A stretch of 12,232 nucleotides of DNA from CAZXNF01 sp050741255 (lineage in GTDB: Bacteria > Pseudomonadota > Gammaproteobacteria > Burkholderiales > SG8-41), in contig JBOIEQ010000130.1 in NCBI GenBank assembly GCA_050741255.1, positions 1 through 12,232 of the forward strand, read 5' to 3'. Below are positions 6,059 through 12,232 of this stretch, in pieces. Made by a program: the position numbers and the translations under genes. The notes beneath the pieces were generated by a model. It was not told where the DNA came from. It ran no database searches and was given only the letters and a program-made list of their open reading frames with translations. Within the stretch, counting starts at the first letter, position 1, and the number at the start of each line of letters is the position of its first letter.

Positions 6059-8038
6059 TTACGGCGTCACGATGTTGAACCAGAACGGGAAGGTGTCGAG
6101 CAGGCCCATGAATTCGGTGAAGGACTCGCGCTTGCCTTCGATCTTCAGGCTACCCTTGGCGATCGCGTCGTCCAGCGTGATCTCCTTCAACTGGATCGCG
6201 TCGAGCGTCGCCTTGGTGAGCGTGATCCTCGCATCGGGCTTGGCCAGCGGCTTACCGTAATGGAGCACGGCATTCTCGACGTCAAGACCATACTGCTTCT
6301 TGAGGTCGGTGAGGTCGATATTGAGAGCGATCTTCTTGCCGGCTGCCTTCGGTCCGTTCAGGCGCACCGAGAAGTAGTCGAACAGCATTTCGGGCGGCAT
6401 CGCTCGGATCGTGTCGGGGCTGGCGGTGTCGATGCCACCCGCCTTCGGCACGCCGTTGCGCAGTTCGTAGGCACCCTGCAGGTAGACCCCGCGCCACGGG
6501 CCGGACTCGGCCTGGTAACCGAGTTGCTCATAGGTGTCGGCCAGCAAGGCCTTGCCGTCCGCGCTCTGCGGATTGGCGAACACGACGTGCTTCAAGGCTT
6601 CGGCCACCCAGCGGTACTCGCCCTTGTCGAAATCCGCCCTGGCCTTCTGCAGCACGGCGGCCTCGCCGCCCATGTACTCGACGTATTTCTTCGCCACGGG
6701 CTCCGGGGGCAGGTTGTTCAGGCTGGAGGGGTTGCCGTCATACCAACCCATGTAGCGCTGATAAACGGCACGCGAATTGTGGCGCAGCGTGCCGTAGTAG
6801 CCGCGGTTGGGCCAGTATTGATCGAGCTCCGGCGGCAGCTTGATCATCTCGGAGATTTCTTCGCCGGTATAGCCCTTGTTCATCAGGTTGACTGACTGGT
6901 CGTGCGTGTACTTGTAGAGGTCACGCTGCTTCTTCCAGTACTCGACGATCTTCTGCGAGCCCCACTGCGGCCAGTGGTGGCTCTGGAACTTGACCTCGGT
7001 GCCGGCGCCGTAGAGGCGGATCGTTTCGTCCAGATACTGCGCCCACTTCAGCGCGTCGCGCACCTGCGCCCCGCGCAGGGTAAGGATATTGTGCATCGTG
7101 TTGGTCGAGTTCTCGGCCATCCACATCGCCTTCATCTGCGGAAAATAGGTGTTCATTTCGGCCGGCGCCTCGGTGCCGGGCGTCATCTGGAACACCATCT
7201 TCACGCCATCGATCGTGACTTCCTCGCCCGTCTTCTTCATGAATTGCGTGGGAAGAATGAGTCCCGCGCTGCCGGTGGAGGTGGTCTGGCCCAGGCCGCC
7301 GTTGACGCCGCCGGTCGGCGAGCGCGGCAGCAGCGCCCCATACATGTAGATCGCGCGGCGCCCCATCGCGTTGCCGGCGATCACATTCTCGCTGATGGCA
7401 TGTTCGGTAAAGCCCTCGGGCGCGATGATCTTGACCTTGCCGGCCTTGACGTCGGCGGCATCGACGATGCCCCGCACGCCGCCATAGTGGTCGACGTGGC
7501 TGTGGCTGTAGATCACGGCCACCACCGGACGCTTGCCGACCTTCTCGTTGATCAGGGCGAGCGCGGCCTTGGCCGTCTCCGCCGAGATCAGCGGATCGAA
7601 AACGATCCAGCCGGTCTTGCCCTGGACGAAAGTGATGTTCGAGAGATCGTAACCGCGCACCTGATAGATGCCGTCGCGCACCTTGAACAGTCCGTACAGC
7701 ATGCTGAGCTGCGCATTGCGGTACAGGCTCGGATTGATCGTGTCGGGCGCGACCCTGTCGAGCGCGATGAATTTCTTGTAGGCCTCCAGGTCCCAGACCA
7801 CGCCGCCCCGGTCATTCTTGATCGTCAGCGTGTCGGGCTTCGCGATGAAACCGCGCTGTGCGTCCTCGAAGTCGGCCTTGTCGTTGAACGGCAGTTCCTT
7901 GAGCACCGCGGCATTGGCCGCCCTGGTGGCCGCGGTGGCCGGCTTATTGGGTGCGGGTTGCTGCGCCAACGCGGGCGGTGTGGCGAGCAGCAGAGCCGAC
8001 AGCAAGACCGCATGAAAAGTGTTCGAGAATGTCTTCAT
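6059..8038 (-). CDS. SdsA1-type periplasmic alkyl sulfatase (zinc metallo-beta-lactamase fold)
   Basis: A 659-residue exported enzyme, essentially the length of Pseudomonas SdsA1. The start at 8038 is chosen because GGAGAA lies 5 nt upstream and a signal peptide follows at once (residues 1-25, cleavage near ALA/QQPAP); an in-frame ATG at 8086 would add 16 charged residues. The metallo-beta-lactamase motif SHSHVDHYGG (178-187) supplies His179, His181, Asp183 and His184. Glu290 in TPGTEAPAEMN, Glu309 in MAENSTNTMHN and His354 in FQSHHWPQWG complete the di-zinc site; their spacing equals that of SdsA1 with a constant offset of 10. A helical dimerisation domain (about 380-520) and an SCP-2-like C-terminal domain (about 540-659), thought to bind hydrophobic substrate, follow. 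The reaction is hydrolysis of primary alkyl sulfates, such as dodecyl sulfate, to alcohol and sulfate. It is the first gene of a probable operon with the unknown exported protein. Chain-length preference cannot be read from sequence. Confidence 0.95.
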   Translation of the reverse strand: MKTFSNTFHAVLLSALLLATPPALAQQPAPNKPATAATRAANAAVLKELPFNDKADFEDAQRGFIAKPDTLTIKNDRGGVVWDLEAYKKFIALDRVAPDTINPSLYRNAQLSMLYGLFKVRDGIYQVRGYDLSNITFVQGKTGWIVFDPLISAETAKAALALINEKVGKRPVVAVIYSHSHVDHYGGVRGIVDAADVKAGKVKIIAPEGFTEHAISENVIAGNAMGRRAIYMYGALLPRSPTGGVNGGLGQTTSTGSAGLILPTQFMKKTGEEVTIDGVKMVFQMTPGTEAPAEMNTYFPQMKAMWMAENSTNTMHNILTLRGAQVRDALKWAQYLDETIRLYGAGTEVKFQSHHWPQWGSQKIVEYWKKQRDLYKYTHDQSVNLMNKGYTGEEISEMIKLPPELDQYWPNRGYYGTLRHNSRAVYQRYMGWYDGNPSSLNNLPPEPVAKKYVEYMGGEAAVLQKARADFDKGEYRWVAEALKHVVFANPQSADGKALLADTYEQLGYQAESGPWRGVYLQGAYELRNGVPKAGGIDTASPDTIRAMPPEMLFDYFSVRLNGPKAAGKKIALNIDLTDLKKQYGLDVENAVLHYGKPLAKPDARITLTKATLDAIQLKEITLDDAIAKGSLKIEGKRESFTEFMGLLDTFPFWFNIVTP

Positions 8039-8043
8039 CGGTG

Positions 8044-8049
8044 TTCTCC
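8044..8049 (-). promoter_or_regulatory. Ribosome binding site of the alkyl sulfatase
   Basis: GGAGAA on the minus strand, followed by CACCG and the ATG at 8038. It decides the start against the upstream in-frame ATG at 8086, which has no comparable signal. Confidence 0.7.
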
Positions 8050-8078
8050 GTGTGCAATTTCGTCGTCGCTTCTGACCA

Positions 8079-8106
8079 TTGCGCAATGAATAGCGGACTT
8101 TATACT
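8079..8106 (+). promoter_or_regulatory. Candidate sigma70-type promoter for the Bug receptor/aminotransferase pair
   Basis: A -10-like TATACT (8101-8106, five of six matches to TATAAT) is preceded at 16-nt spacing by TTGCGC (8079-8084, three of six matches to TTGACA). Transcription from here would give a leader of about 190 nt before the ATG at 8302. The weak -35 suggests an activator may be needed. Confidence 0.45.
8099..8104 (-). promoter_or_regulatory. Candidate -10 element for the alkyl sulfatase operon
   Basis: The minus strand reads TATAAA here (five of six matches), giving a predicted leader of about 54 nt before the ATG at 8038. It overlaps the plus-strand TATACT by 4 nt. No good -35 hexamer is found 16-18 nt upstream (CTACTG region), so the call is tentative. 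Confidence 0.35.
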
Positions 8107-8123
8107 ATCCACCTATCACAGCA

Positions 8124-8171
8124 GTAGTGACGGACGTGAGCGTTTGCAGGGCATAGCCGTCACCACACTAC
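8124..8171 (+). repeat. Inverted repeat in the leader of the third Bug gene
   Basis: GTAGTGACGG (8124-8133) can pair with CCGTCAC (8157-8163) and, past a 5-nt bulge (CACAC), with TAC ending at 8171. The core GTGACGG/CCGTCAC is a perfect 7-bp match around a 23-nt spacer. It may be a regulator binding site with spaced half-sites or an RNA stem in the predicted leader of the Bug gene. Confidence 0.4.
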
Positions 8172-8289
8172 GTTCGCTTGTAGGACCAACAAATTCCCGT
8201 GTCAGATGCGCGGTTACTTTGCCCTGCATGCTTGCGCGGCGCAGCATACAAGCTCGACCAGTTTGATGCAGCCCCTGCCCGCGATTTCC

Positions 8290-8295
8290 GGAGGA
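8290..8295 (+). promoter_or_regulatory. Ribosome binding site that fixes the start of the third Bug gene
   Basis: GGAGGA followed by 6 nt and the ATG at 8302. It favours this start over the in-frame ATGs at 8206 and 8266, which would place a non-signal-like extension in front of the signal peptide. The site overlaps the 10-bp palindrome GAGGATCCTC (8291-8300). Confidence 0.75.
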
Positions 8296-8301
8296 TCCTC
8301 A

Positions 8302-9270
8302 ATGCATTCCCGCATGTACCTGCGCGTGGCGTCAGTAGTAGTACTCGCGGCACCGGCCTGCCTGTGGGCGCAGCCCTATCCCGCGAAGCCGGTTCGCATG
8401 ATCGTGGGGTTCGCCCCCGGCGGCGGCACCGATGTCACCGCGCGCGCCATCGTGCAGCCCCTGTCCGAAGGCCTCGGGCAACGCGTCGTGATCGACAACC
8501 GCCCCGGCGCCAACGGCGTTCTGGGCACCGATCTCGCGGCCAAGGCGGCGCCCGACGGCTACACGATCCTGATGGTGAATTCCGGGCACACCGTCAATCC
8601 CGGCATGTACCAGAAGCTGCCCTACGACACGCTGCGGGATTTCGCGCCGATCAGCCTGGTGGCGTCCCTGTCGAACGTGTTGACCGTGCACCCGTCGCTG
8701 CCCGTGAAGACGGTACCGGAATTCGTCCGCCTGGCGAAAGCCAAACCTGGCGTGATCAACTACGGCTCCGGCGGTCATGGCGCGAGCTCCCATCTCGGCA
8801 TGGAGCTGTTCAAGAAGGCGAGCGGAACGAATATCGTCCATATCCCCTACAAGAGCGGCGGACTGTCGGTCACGGCGCTGCTCGCGGGTGAGGTCGCGGT
8901 GTCGTTCAATACCATTCCGTCCGCCGCGAACTACATCAAGGCGGGCCGGTTGCGGGCGCTGGGCATTTCCAGTCCGCAACGGACGATCAGCATGCCCGCC
9001 GTTCCCACGATCGCGGAACAGGGATATCCGGGATTTTCTGCGAGCGGCTACGCCGGCCTGGTCGCTCCTGCCGGCACGCCGCCGGAGGCCGTCGAGCGGA
9101 TTCATGTGGAGGTCGTCAAGCTCCTCAAGCTTCCGAAGGTGGTGGAGCAGAGCGTCATGCTCGGCATGGACCCGGTCGGCAGTTCACCCGCGGAATTCGC
9201 ACAATTCATCAAGATCGACATGGACAAGTGGACCAAGCTGGCGCGCGAGCTGAATCTGTCGATGGAATGA
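8302..9270 (+). CDS. Bug/TctC-family periplasmic substrate-binding protein (third copy)
   Basis: A 322-residue exported binding protein starting at MHSRMYLRVA. The signal peptide covers residues 1 to about 23 (hydrophobic VASVVVLAAPACL, cleavage near LWA/QPYP). A Cys at residue 20 is not in a good lipobox context, so a soluble periplasmic protein is expected. Family landmarks: YPAKPVRMIVGFAPGGGTDV with ligand-loop Asp44, VIDNRPGANGVLG, AAPDGYTILM, HIPYKSGG, VAPAGTPPEA. This one carries the canonical Bug consensus throughout, unlike the copy at 1804-2769. It is followed 53 nt later, on the same strand, by a class III aminotransferase, so the two may share a transcript; an amino acid, amine or keto-acid ligand is therefore possible but not shown. 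The gene is divergent from the alkyl sulfatase operon across a 263-nt regulatory gap. Confidence 0.95.
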   Translation: MHSRMYLRVASVVVLAAPACLWAQPYPAKPVRMIVGFAPGGGTDVTARAIVQPLSEGLGQRVVIDNRPGANGVLGTDLAAKAAPDGYTILMVNSGHTVNPGMYQKLPYDTLRDFAPISLVASLSNVLTVHPSLPVKTVPEFVRLAKAKPGVINYGSGGHGASSHLGMELFKKASGTNIVHIPYKSGGLSVTALLAGEVAVSFNTIPSAANYIKAGRLRALGISSPQRTISMPAVPTIAEQGYPGFSASGYAGLVAPAGTPPEAVERIHVEVVKLLKLPKVVEQSVMLGMDPVGSSPAEFAQFIKIDMDKWTKLARELNLSME

Positions 9271-9323
9271 CGCAGCACCCGGTATAGCTCACGCCACCCC
9301 ACCTCGCGCAGAATGGAAAGCCC

Positions 9324-10664
9324 ATGACCGCCAGCCCGCACGTCTTTCACCGCAACGCCCGCGCCGACTTGCCCGTCGCCGTGCGCGGCGAAGGCCTCTA
9401 TCTCTACGACCGCGACGGCAAGCGCTACCTCGACGCTTCCGGGGGTGCCGCCGTATCCTGCCTCGGGCACGGCCATCCGCGCATCATCGCCGCGATCAAG
9501 CGCCAGCTCGACACGCTCGCGTACGCCCACACGTCGTTCTTCACGACCGACGCCGCCGAGGAACTGGCGGACCATCTCATCGCCCGCGCGCCGGCCGGCA
9601 TCGAGCGCGTGTACTTCAACTGCGGCGGCTCCGAGGGCATCGAGGCCGCGCTGAAGCTCGCGCGCCAGTATTTCCTCGAGATCGGCCAGCCCGAACGGCA
9701 GCACATCATCGGCCGCTGGCAGAGCTATCACGGCAACACCATCGGCGCGCTCGCCGCCGGCGGCAACCGCTGGCGACGCAAGCCCTTCGAGCCGCTGCTG
9801 CCGAAGTTCAATCATGTCTCCGCGTGTTTCAGCTACCGCGACCGCCGCGCCGAAGAAAGCGACGAGCAGTACGGCCGGCGCGTCGCCGACGAACTCGAAG
9901 CCGAGATCGAACGCCTCGGGACCGGCACCGTCGCAGCCTTCATCGCCGAAACGGTGGTCGGCGCGACGCTCGGCGCCGTCGCACCCGTGCCGGGTTACTT
10001 CAAACGCGTGCGCGAGATCTGCGACCGTCACGGCGTGCTGCTGATCCTCGACGAGGTGATGTGCGGCATGGGGCGCACCGGCACGCTGCACGCCTGCGAG
10101 CAGGAAGGCATCGCGCCGGACCTGATGGTGATCGCCAAGGGACTCGGCGCGGGCTTTCAGCCGATCGGCGGCCTCATGGTGTCCGGCAAGGTCTTCGGCG
10201 CGGTGCGCGACGGCTCGGGATTCTTCCAGCACGGCCATACGTACATGGCCCACCCGGTGGGCTGCGCCGCGGCGCTTGAAGTCCAGCGCGTCATCGAGGA
10301 GGATGGCCTGCTCGCGAACGTGCGCCGCCAGGGCGACAACCTGCACCGCGCGCTCCGCGACAGCTTCGGCGAGCATCCCCACGTGGGCGACATCCGGGGC
10401 CGCGGGCTGTTTCAGGCCGTGGAACTGGTGGCAGACCCCGAGACCAAGGAACCGTTCGACCACACATTGGGCCTGCATGCCCGCGTGAAGCGCGAGGCCA
10501 TGGCGCGCGGCCTGATGTGTTATCCGATGGGCGGCACGCTCGACGGCCAGCGCGGCGACCACGTGCTGCTTGCGCCGCCGTACATCATCGATGAAGCAGC
10601 CACCCGGACGATCGCGGCAACCCTGCGTGAAGCGGTGGACGCGGCGATCGCCGGCACCCGCTGA
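9324..10664 (+). CDS. Class III PLP-dependent aminotransferase
   Basis: A 446-residue enzyme of the omega-aminotransferase (class III) group, which includes beta-alanine/omega-amino acid:pyruvate, DAPA and ornithine-type transaminases. Visible landmarks are SGGAAVSCLGHGHP (39-52), the phosphate-binding GGSEG (101-105), YHGNT (135-139) with the ring-stacking aromatic, ILDEVMCGMGRTG (241-253) with Asp243 that contacts the pyridine nitrogen, and VIAKGLGAGFQPIGG (269-283) with the Schiff-base Lys272. GHTYMAHP (304-311) supplies the Thr that binds phosphate from the partner subunit. It would move an amino group from a primary amine or amino acid to a keto acid in the cytoplasm; the substrate is not evident. 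The start at 9324 has GGAAAG about 5 nt upstream. It follows the Bug receptor by 53 nt and converges on the FAD oxidoreductase, leaving only 12 nt between the two stop codons. Confidence 0.93.
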   Translation: MTASPHVFHRNARADLPVAVRGEGLYLYDRDGKRYLDASGGAAVSCLGHGHPRIIAAIKRQLDTLAYAHTSFFTTDAAEELADHLIARAPAGIERVYFNCGGSEGIEAALKLARQYFLEIGQPERQHIIGRWQSYHGNTIGALAAGGNRWRRKPFEPLLPKFNHVSACFSYRDRRAEESDEQYGRRVADELEAEIERLGTGTVAAFIAETVVGATLGAVAPVPGYFKRVREICDRHGVLLILDEVMCGMGRTGTLHACEQEGIAPDLMVIAKGLGAGFQPIGGLMVSGKVFGAVRDGSGFFQHGHTYMAHPVGCAAALEVQRVIEEDGLLANVRRQGDNLHRALRDSFGEHPHVGDIRGRGLFQAVELVADPETKEPFDHTLGLHARVKREAMARGLMCYPMGGTLDGQRGDHVLLAPPYIIDEAATRTIAATLREAVDAAIAGTR

Positions 10665-10676
10665 CCAGCCCCGCGT

Positions 10677-11843
10677 TTACGCCGTCGGCCCGCGGTCGAC
10701 GATGGGCCGGTTGTCGACCACGCGCTGGTAGCCGAAGATCGACAGATCGAGGCTCTGGTAGCGTCCGGTGGTCAGCCATTCGGCCAGGCCGCGGCCCACG
10801 GCGGGCGCGTGTTGCAGGCCGTGCCCCGAGAAGCCGGCCACCAGGTAAAAGTTGTCGAGCGTGCCGGTCCACGGCCCGATCACCGGATTGCCGTCGAGCA
10901 GGCACTGATCGTAATGCCCGACCCAGCCGCCCTTCATGCGCACCGCCTCGAACTTCGGCGCGCGGCTGGCGAGTTCCGGCCACAGCGTTTCGTCGAACAA
11001 CGCGGGGTCGAGCGTCCAGTCGAAGCGGCCGGCATCCTCCACGCGCGTCACCCCGGTGAGGAAACCCTGCCCTTCCGGGCGCACCGTGAAGCCGCTCTGG
11101 TCGCGCATGGCCGGGATAGCCTCGACCGGATCGCGCGCGTCGAAGTGGAAAGTCTGCCGCTTCAACGGCGCGATCGGCACGCGCATGCCCACCATCGCGC
11201 ACACCTCGGGCGCCCAGCAGTTGGCCGCATTCACCAGCGCCGCGCACGGCAGCCGCGTGCCGCTCGCGAGCACGGCGGTGGTCACGCGGCCGCCCGTGTG
11301 CTCGATGCTGGTGAGCCGGTCCTTGAGATAGCGTACGCCGAGCCGCTCGGCGCTGCGGCGGAACCCCATCAGCGCCGCGTTCGGGTCGATGCGGCCGTCC
11401 GCCGGCGAGAGCGCGGCGGCATCCACCTGCGCGAACCCGAACGACGGCCAGCGGCGCTTGAGCGCGTCGCGGTCCAGCAGTTCGACTTCGACGCCCAGCG
11501 CGCGCTGCATGTCCGCATCGGCTTCGAGCGCGCGCACCCGGGCCTCGCCCCACACCTGGAACAAATAGCCCTCGCGGCGGAAGGCCGGGTCGTAGTCGAC
11601 GCCGTCGGCAAGAATCGTCTCGCGGAAGTGCGTGTAGACCTCCATGCCGTAGTTCGACATCGCCACGTTCTCGGCGGTGCCGAACAGCCGCCGTACGCCG
11701 CCCACCGCCCGCGGGCTCGCGGCCCATTCATAGGTCGGGTCGGGCTCCAGCACCGTCACTTCCGCGGCGCGGCCGGCGCGCGCCAGGTACAGCGCGATGC
11801 TGGAGCCGATCACCCCGCCACCTACGATCACGATGCCGCTCAT
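10677..11843 (-). CDS. FAD-dependent oxidoreductase, DAO family, FOXRED1/sarcosine oxidase-like
   Basis: A 388-residue flavoprotein of the D-amino-acid oxidase superfamily. The N-terminus is a dinucleotide-binding fold, IVIVGGGVIGSSIALYLARAG (4-24) with the GxGxxG glycines, ending in an acidic residue in VLEPD. AVGGVRRLFGTAENVAMS (47-64) and, near the C-terminus, AGFSGHGLQHAPAVGRGLAE (336-355) with a following Asp-Leu-Ser segment resemble the pattern I recall for FOXRED1-like proteins and glycine/sarcosine oxidases. The family oxidises secondary or D-amines, or feeds electrons to an acceptor; the substrate here is unknown. The start at 11843 overlaps the upstream Ldh2-family stop as ATGA, so translation is probably coupled; in-frame reading further upstream lies inside that gene and is rejected. 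The pairing suggests one enzyme makes an imine or keto acid and the other reduces it (inference). No signal peptide is seen. Confidence 0.9.
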   Translation of the reverse strand: MSGIVIVGGGVIGSSIALYLARAGRAAEVTVLEPDPTYEWAASPRAVGGVRRLFGTAENVAMSNYGMEVYTHFRETILADGVDYDPAFRREGYLFQVWGEARVRALEADADMQRALGVEVELLDRDALKRRWPSFGFAQVDAAALSPADGRIDPNAALMGFRRSAERLGVRYLKDRLTSIEHTGGRVTTAVLASGTRLPCAALVNAANCWAPEVCAMVGMRVPIAPLKRQTFHFDARDPVEAIPAMRDQSGFTVRPEGQGFLTGVTRVEDAGRFDWTLDPALFDETLWPELASRAPKFEAVRMKGGWVGHYDQCLLDGNPVIGPWTGTLDNFYLVAGFSGHGLQHAPAVGRGLAEWLTTGRYQSLDLSIFGYQRVVDNRPIVDRGPTA

Positions 11844-12232
11844 AGCGCTGCGATCTCCGCGAGCTGCGCCGCGGCAACGTCCACCCCGCCGTTCGCGAGC
11901 GTCGCCGCGCGCAGCGCATGGCGGCGGTCGCCCGGCAGGCGCGTCACGCCGGTCGCGGCGAGATGCGCGCACAGCGCCTCGATGCGGCCGCTTGCCGCGG
12001 CGCCGCCGAACAGCACCGGATCGAAGGCGAGGATGACTTCGCCGGTGTCGAGCGGCGCGTCGTCGTTCTTCCCCGTTTCCAGCGCCTCGAAACCGAAGCG
12101 GCCGCCCGACAGCACGGTGGCGAACACTTCCACCATCAGCATCAGCGCCGAGCCCTTGGCGCCGCCGCCGAACGGCCGCTGCGAACCCGCCAGCGCGGCA
12201 CCCGCATCGGTGGTGGGGGCGCCGTCCGGGCC
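11840..12232 (-). CDS. Malate/L-lactate/ureidoglycolate dehydrogenase-like (Ldh2/YlbC family) oxidoreductase, C-terminal part
   Basis: The reverse frame is open from the window edge to the stop at 11840, giving the last 130 residues of the protein. The pattern DGAPTTDAGAALAG, then PFGGGAKGSALMLMVEVF and LSGGRFG is the C-terminal signature of the Ldh2/MDH2 NAD(P)H-dependent family (typically PFGGHKGYGLALMVEV). The later segment includes ILAFDPVLFGG, as in other members. The family contains malate, lactate and ureidoglycolate dehydrogenases and the cyclic-imine reductases DpkA/LhpD. One difference is GGGAKGSAL where many members have GGHKGYGL; the missing His and Tyr may matter for substrate choice. 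The N-terminal two thirds lie outside the window. The stop overlaps the start of the FAD oxidoreductase by 4 nt, so the two are in one operon. Confidence 0.85.
   Translation of the reverse strand, partial: GPDGAPTTDAGAALAGSQRPFGGGAKGSALMLMVEVFATVLSGGRFGFEALETGKNDDAPLDTGEVILAFDPVLFGGAAASGRIEALCAHLAATGVTRLPGDRRHALRAATLANGGVDVAAAQLAEIAAL

Larger units (their letters stand above)
8039..8301 (+). promoter_or_regulatory. Divergent intergenic regulatory region
   Basis: This 263-nt gap separates the minus-strand alkyl sulfatase start (8038) from the plus-strand Bug receptor start (8302). It is visibly more AT-rich than its flanks around 8050-8125. It holds opposed -10-like hexamers near 8099-8106, the palindrome TTGCGCAA at 8079-8086 and an inverted repeat at 8124-8171. 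I see no small gene in it with a supported start and ribosome binding site. Confidence 0.6.

Noticed and set aside
6902..8089. 395-codon plus-strand open frame
   Set aside because: Antisense shadow of the alkyl sulfatase, which has a complete zinc site on the other strand.
8291..8300. 10-bp palindrome GAGGATCCTC over the ribosome binding site of the third Bug gene
   Set aside because: A palindrome with no loop cannot form a hairpin, and it arises from a Shine-Dalgarno followed by chance sequence. An operator role is not supported by any second copy.
8168..8353. 61-codon minus-strand open frame across the divergent intergenic region
   Set aside because: It overlaps the Bug signal peptide and its ribosome binding site, has no start signal and no recognisable product.
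9102..10562. 486-codon open frame on the minus strand opposite the aminotransferase
   Set aside because: It is a shadow of the GC-rich third positions of a gene with all class III aminotransferase motifs; its translation is Ala/Arg/His/Val-rich with no recognisable domain.
1..12232. Mobile elements, CRISPR arrays, tRNA or rRNA genes, toxin-antitoxin or phage-defence genes
   Set aside because: No transposase, integrase, direct-repeat array, cloverleaf-like sequence or known defence motif was seen on either strand. The MazG-like gene alone, without a toxin partner, does not make a toxin-antitoxin locus.

Overview
The window looks like the chromosome of a high-GC betaproteobacterium, most likely order Burkholderiales (Bordetella/Achromobacter/Alcaligenes-like or a relative). 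This is inferred from the very GC-rich third codon positions, the dense packing of catabolic genes and, above all, three separate Bug/TctC-type periplasmic binding proteins within about 8.6 kb. That family is massively expanded in this order. No rRNA, tRNA, insertion sequence, integrase, phage gene or CRISPR array is visible, and nothing marks the segment as recently acquired.

Layout. (A) A long minus-strand block runs from about 8038 down to the left edge. In transcription order it holds: a periplasmic SdsA1-type alkyl sulfatase (8038-6059); an unrecognised 426-residue exported protein (6019-4739); a single-chain fused 3-oxoacid-type CoA-transferase (4716-3325); a small MazG/PRA-PH-like all-alpha NTP pyrophosphohydrolase (3298-2861); a probable intrinsic terminator (about 2829-2800); a Bug receptor (2769-1804); a spacer with two hairpins; a second Bug receptor (1661-687); and, 6 nt downstream, an ATP-dependent acyl-CoA ligase that runs off the left edge (680 to <1). 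(B) A 263-nt divergent intergenic region (8039-8301) carries overlapping, oppositely oriented -10-like hexamers and an inverted repeat. (C) A plus-strand pair follows: a third Bug receptor (8302-9270) and a class III PLP aminotransferase (9324-10664). (D) A convergent minus-strand pair fills the right end: the C-terminal part of a malate/lactate-type (Ldh2 family) NAD(P)H oxidoreductase (from >12232 to 11840) and a FOXRED1/DAO-like FAD oxidoreductase (11843-10677), coupled by a 4-nt ATGA overlap.

How the genes may work together (inference). The region reads as several organic-acid and amine catabolic modules laid end to end. Bug receptors would capture carboxylates in the periplasm, but no TctA/TctB membrane genes lie here, so they must use a transporter encoded elsewhere or act as sensors. 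The acyl-CoA ligase and CoA-transferase would activate carboxylates as CoA thioesters. The alkyl sulfatase would release sulfate and an alcohol from sulfate esters in the periplasm. The FAD oxidoreductase, Ldh2-type reductase and aminotransferase suggest amino-acid or N-substituted amino-acid turnover. No substrate can be fixed from sequence alone.

The least explained item is the 426-residue exported protein, in an apparent operon with a complete alkyl sulfatase and a CoA-transferase. I see no clear defence system, toxin-antitoxin pair or other plainly new machinery; the novelty here is at the level of gene partnerships and one unassigned protein family.
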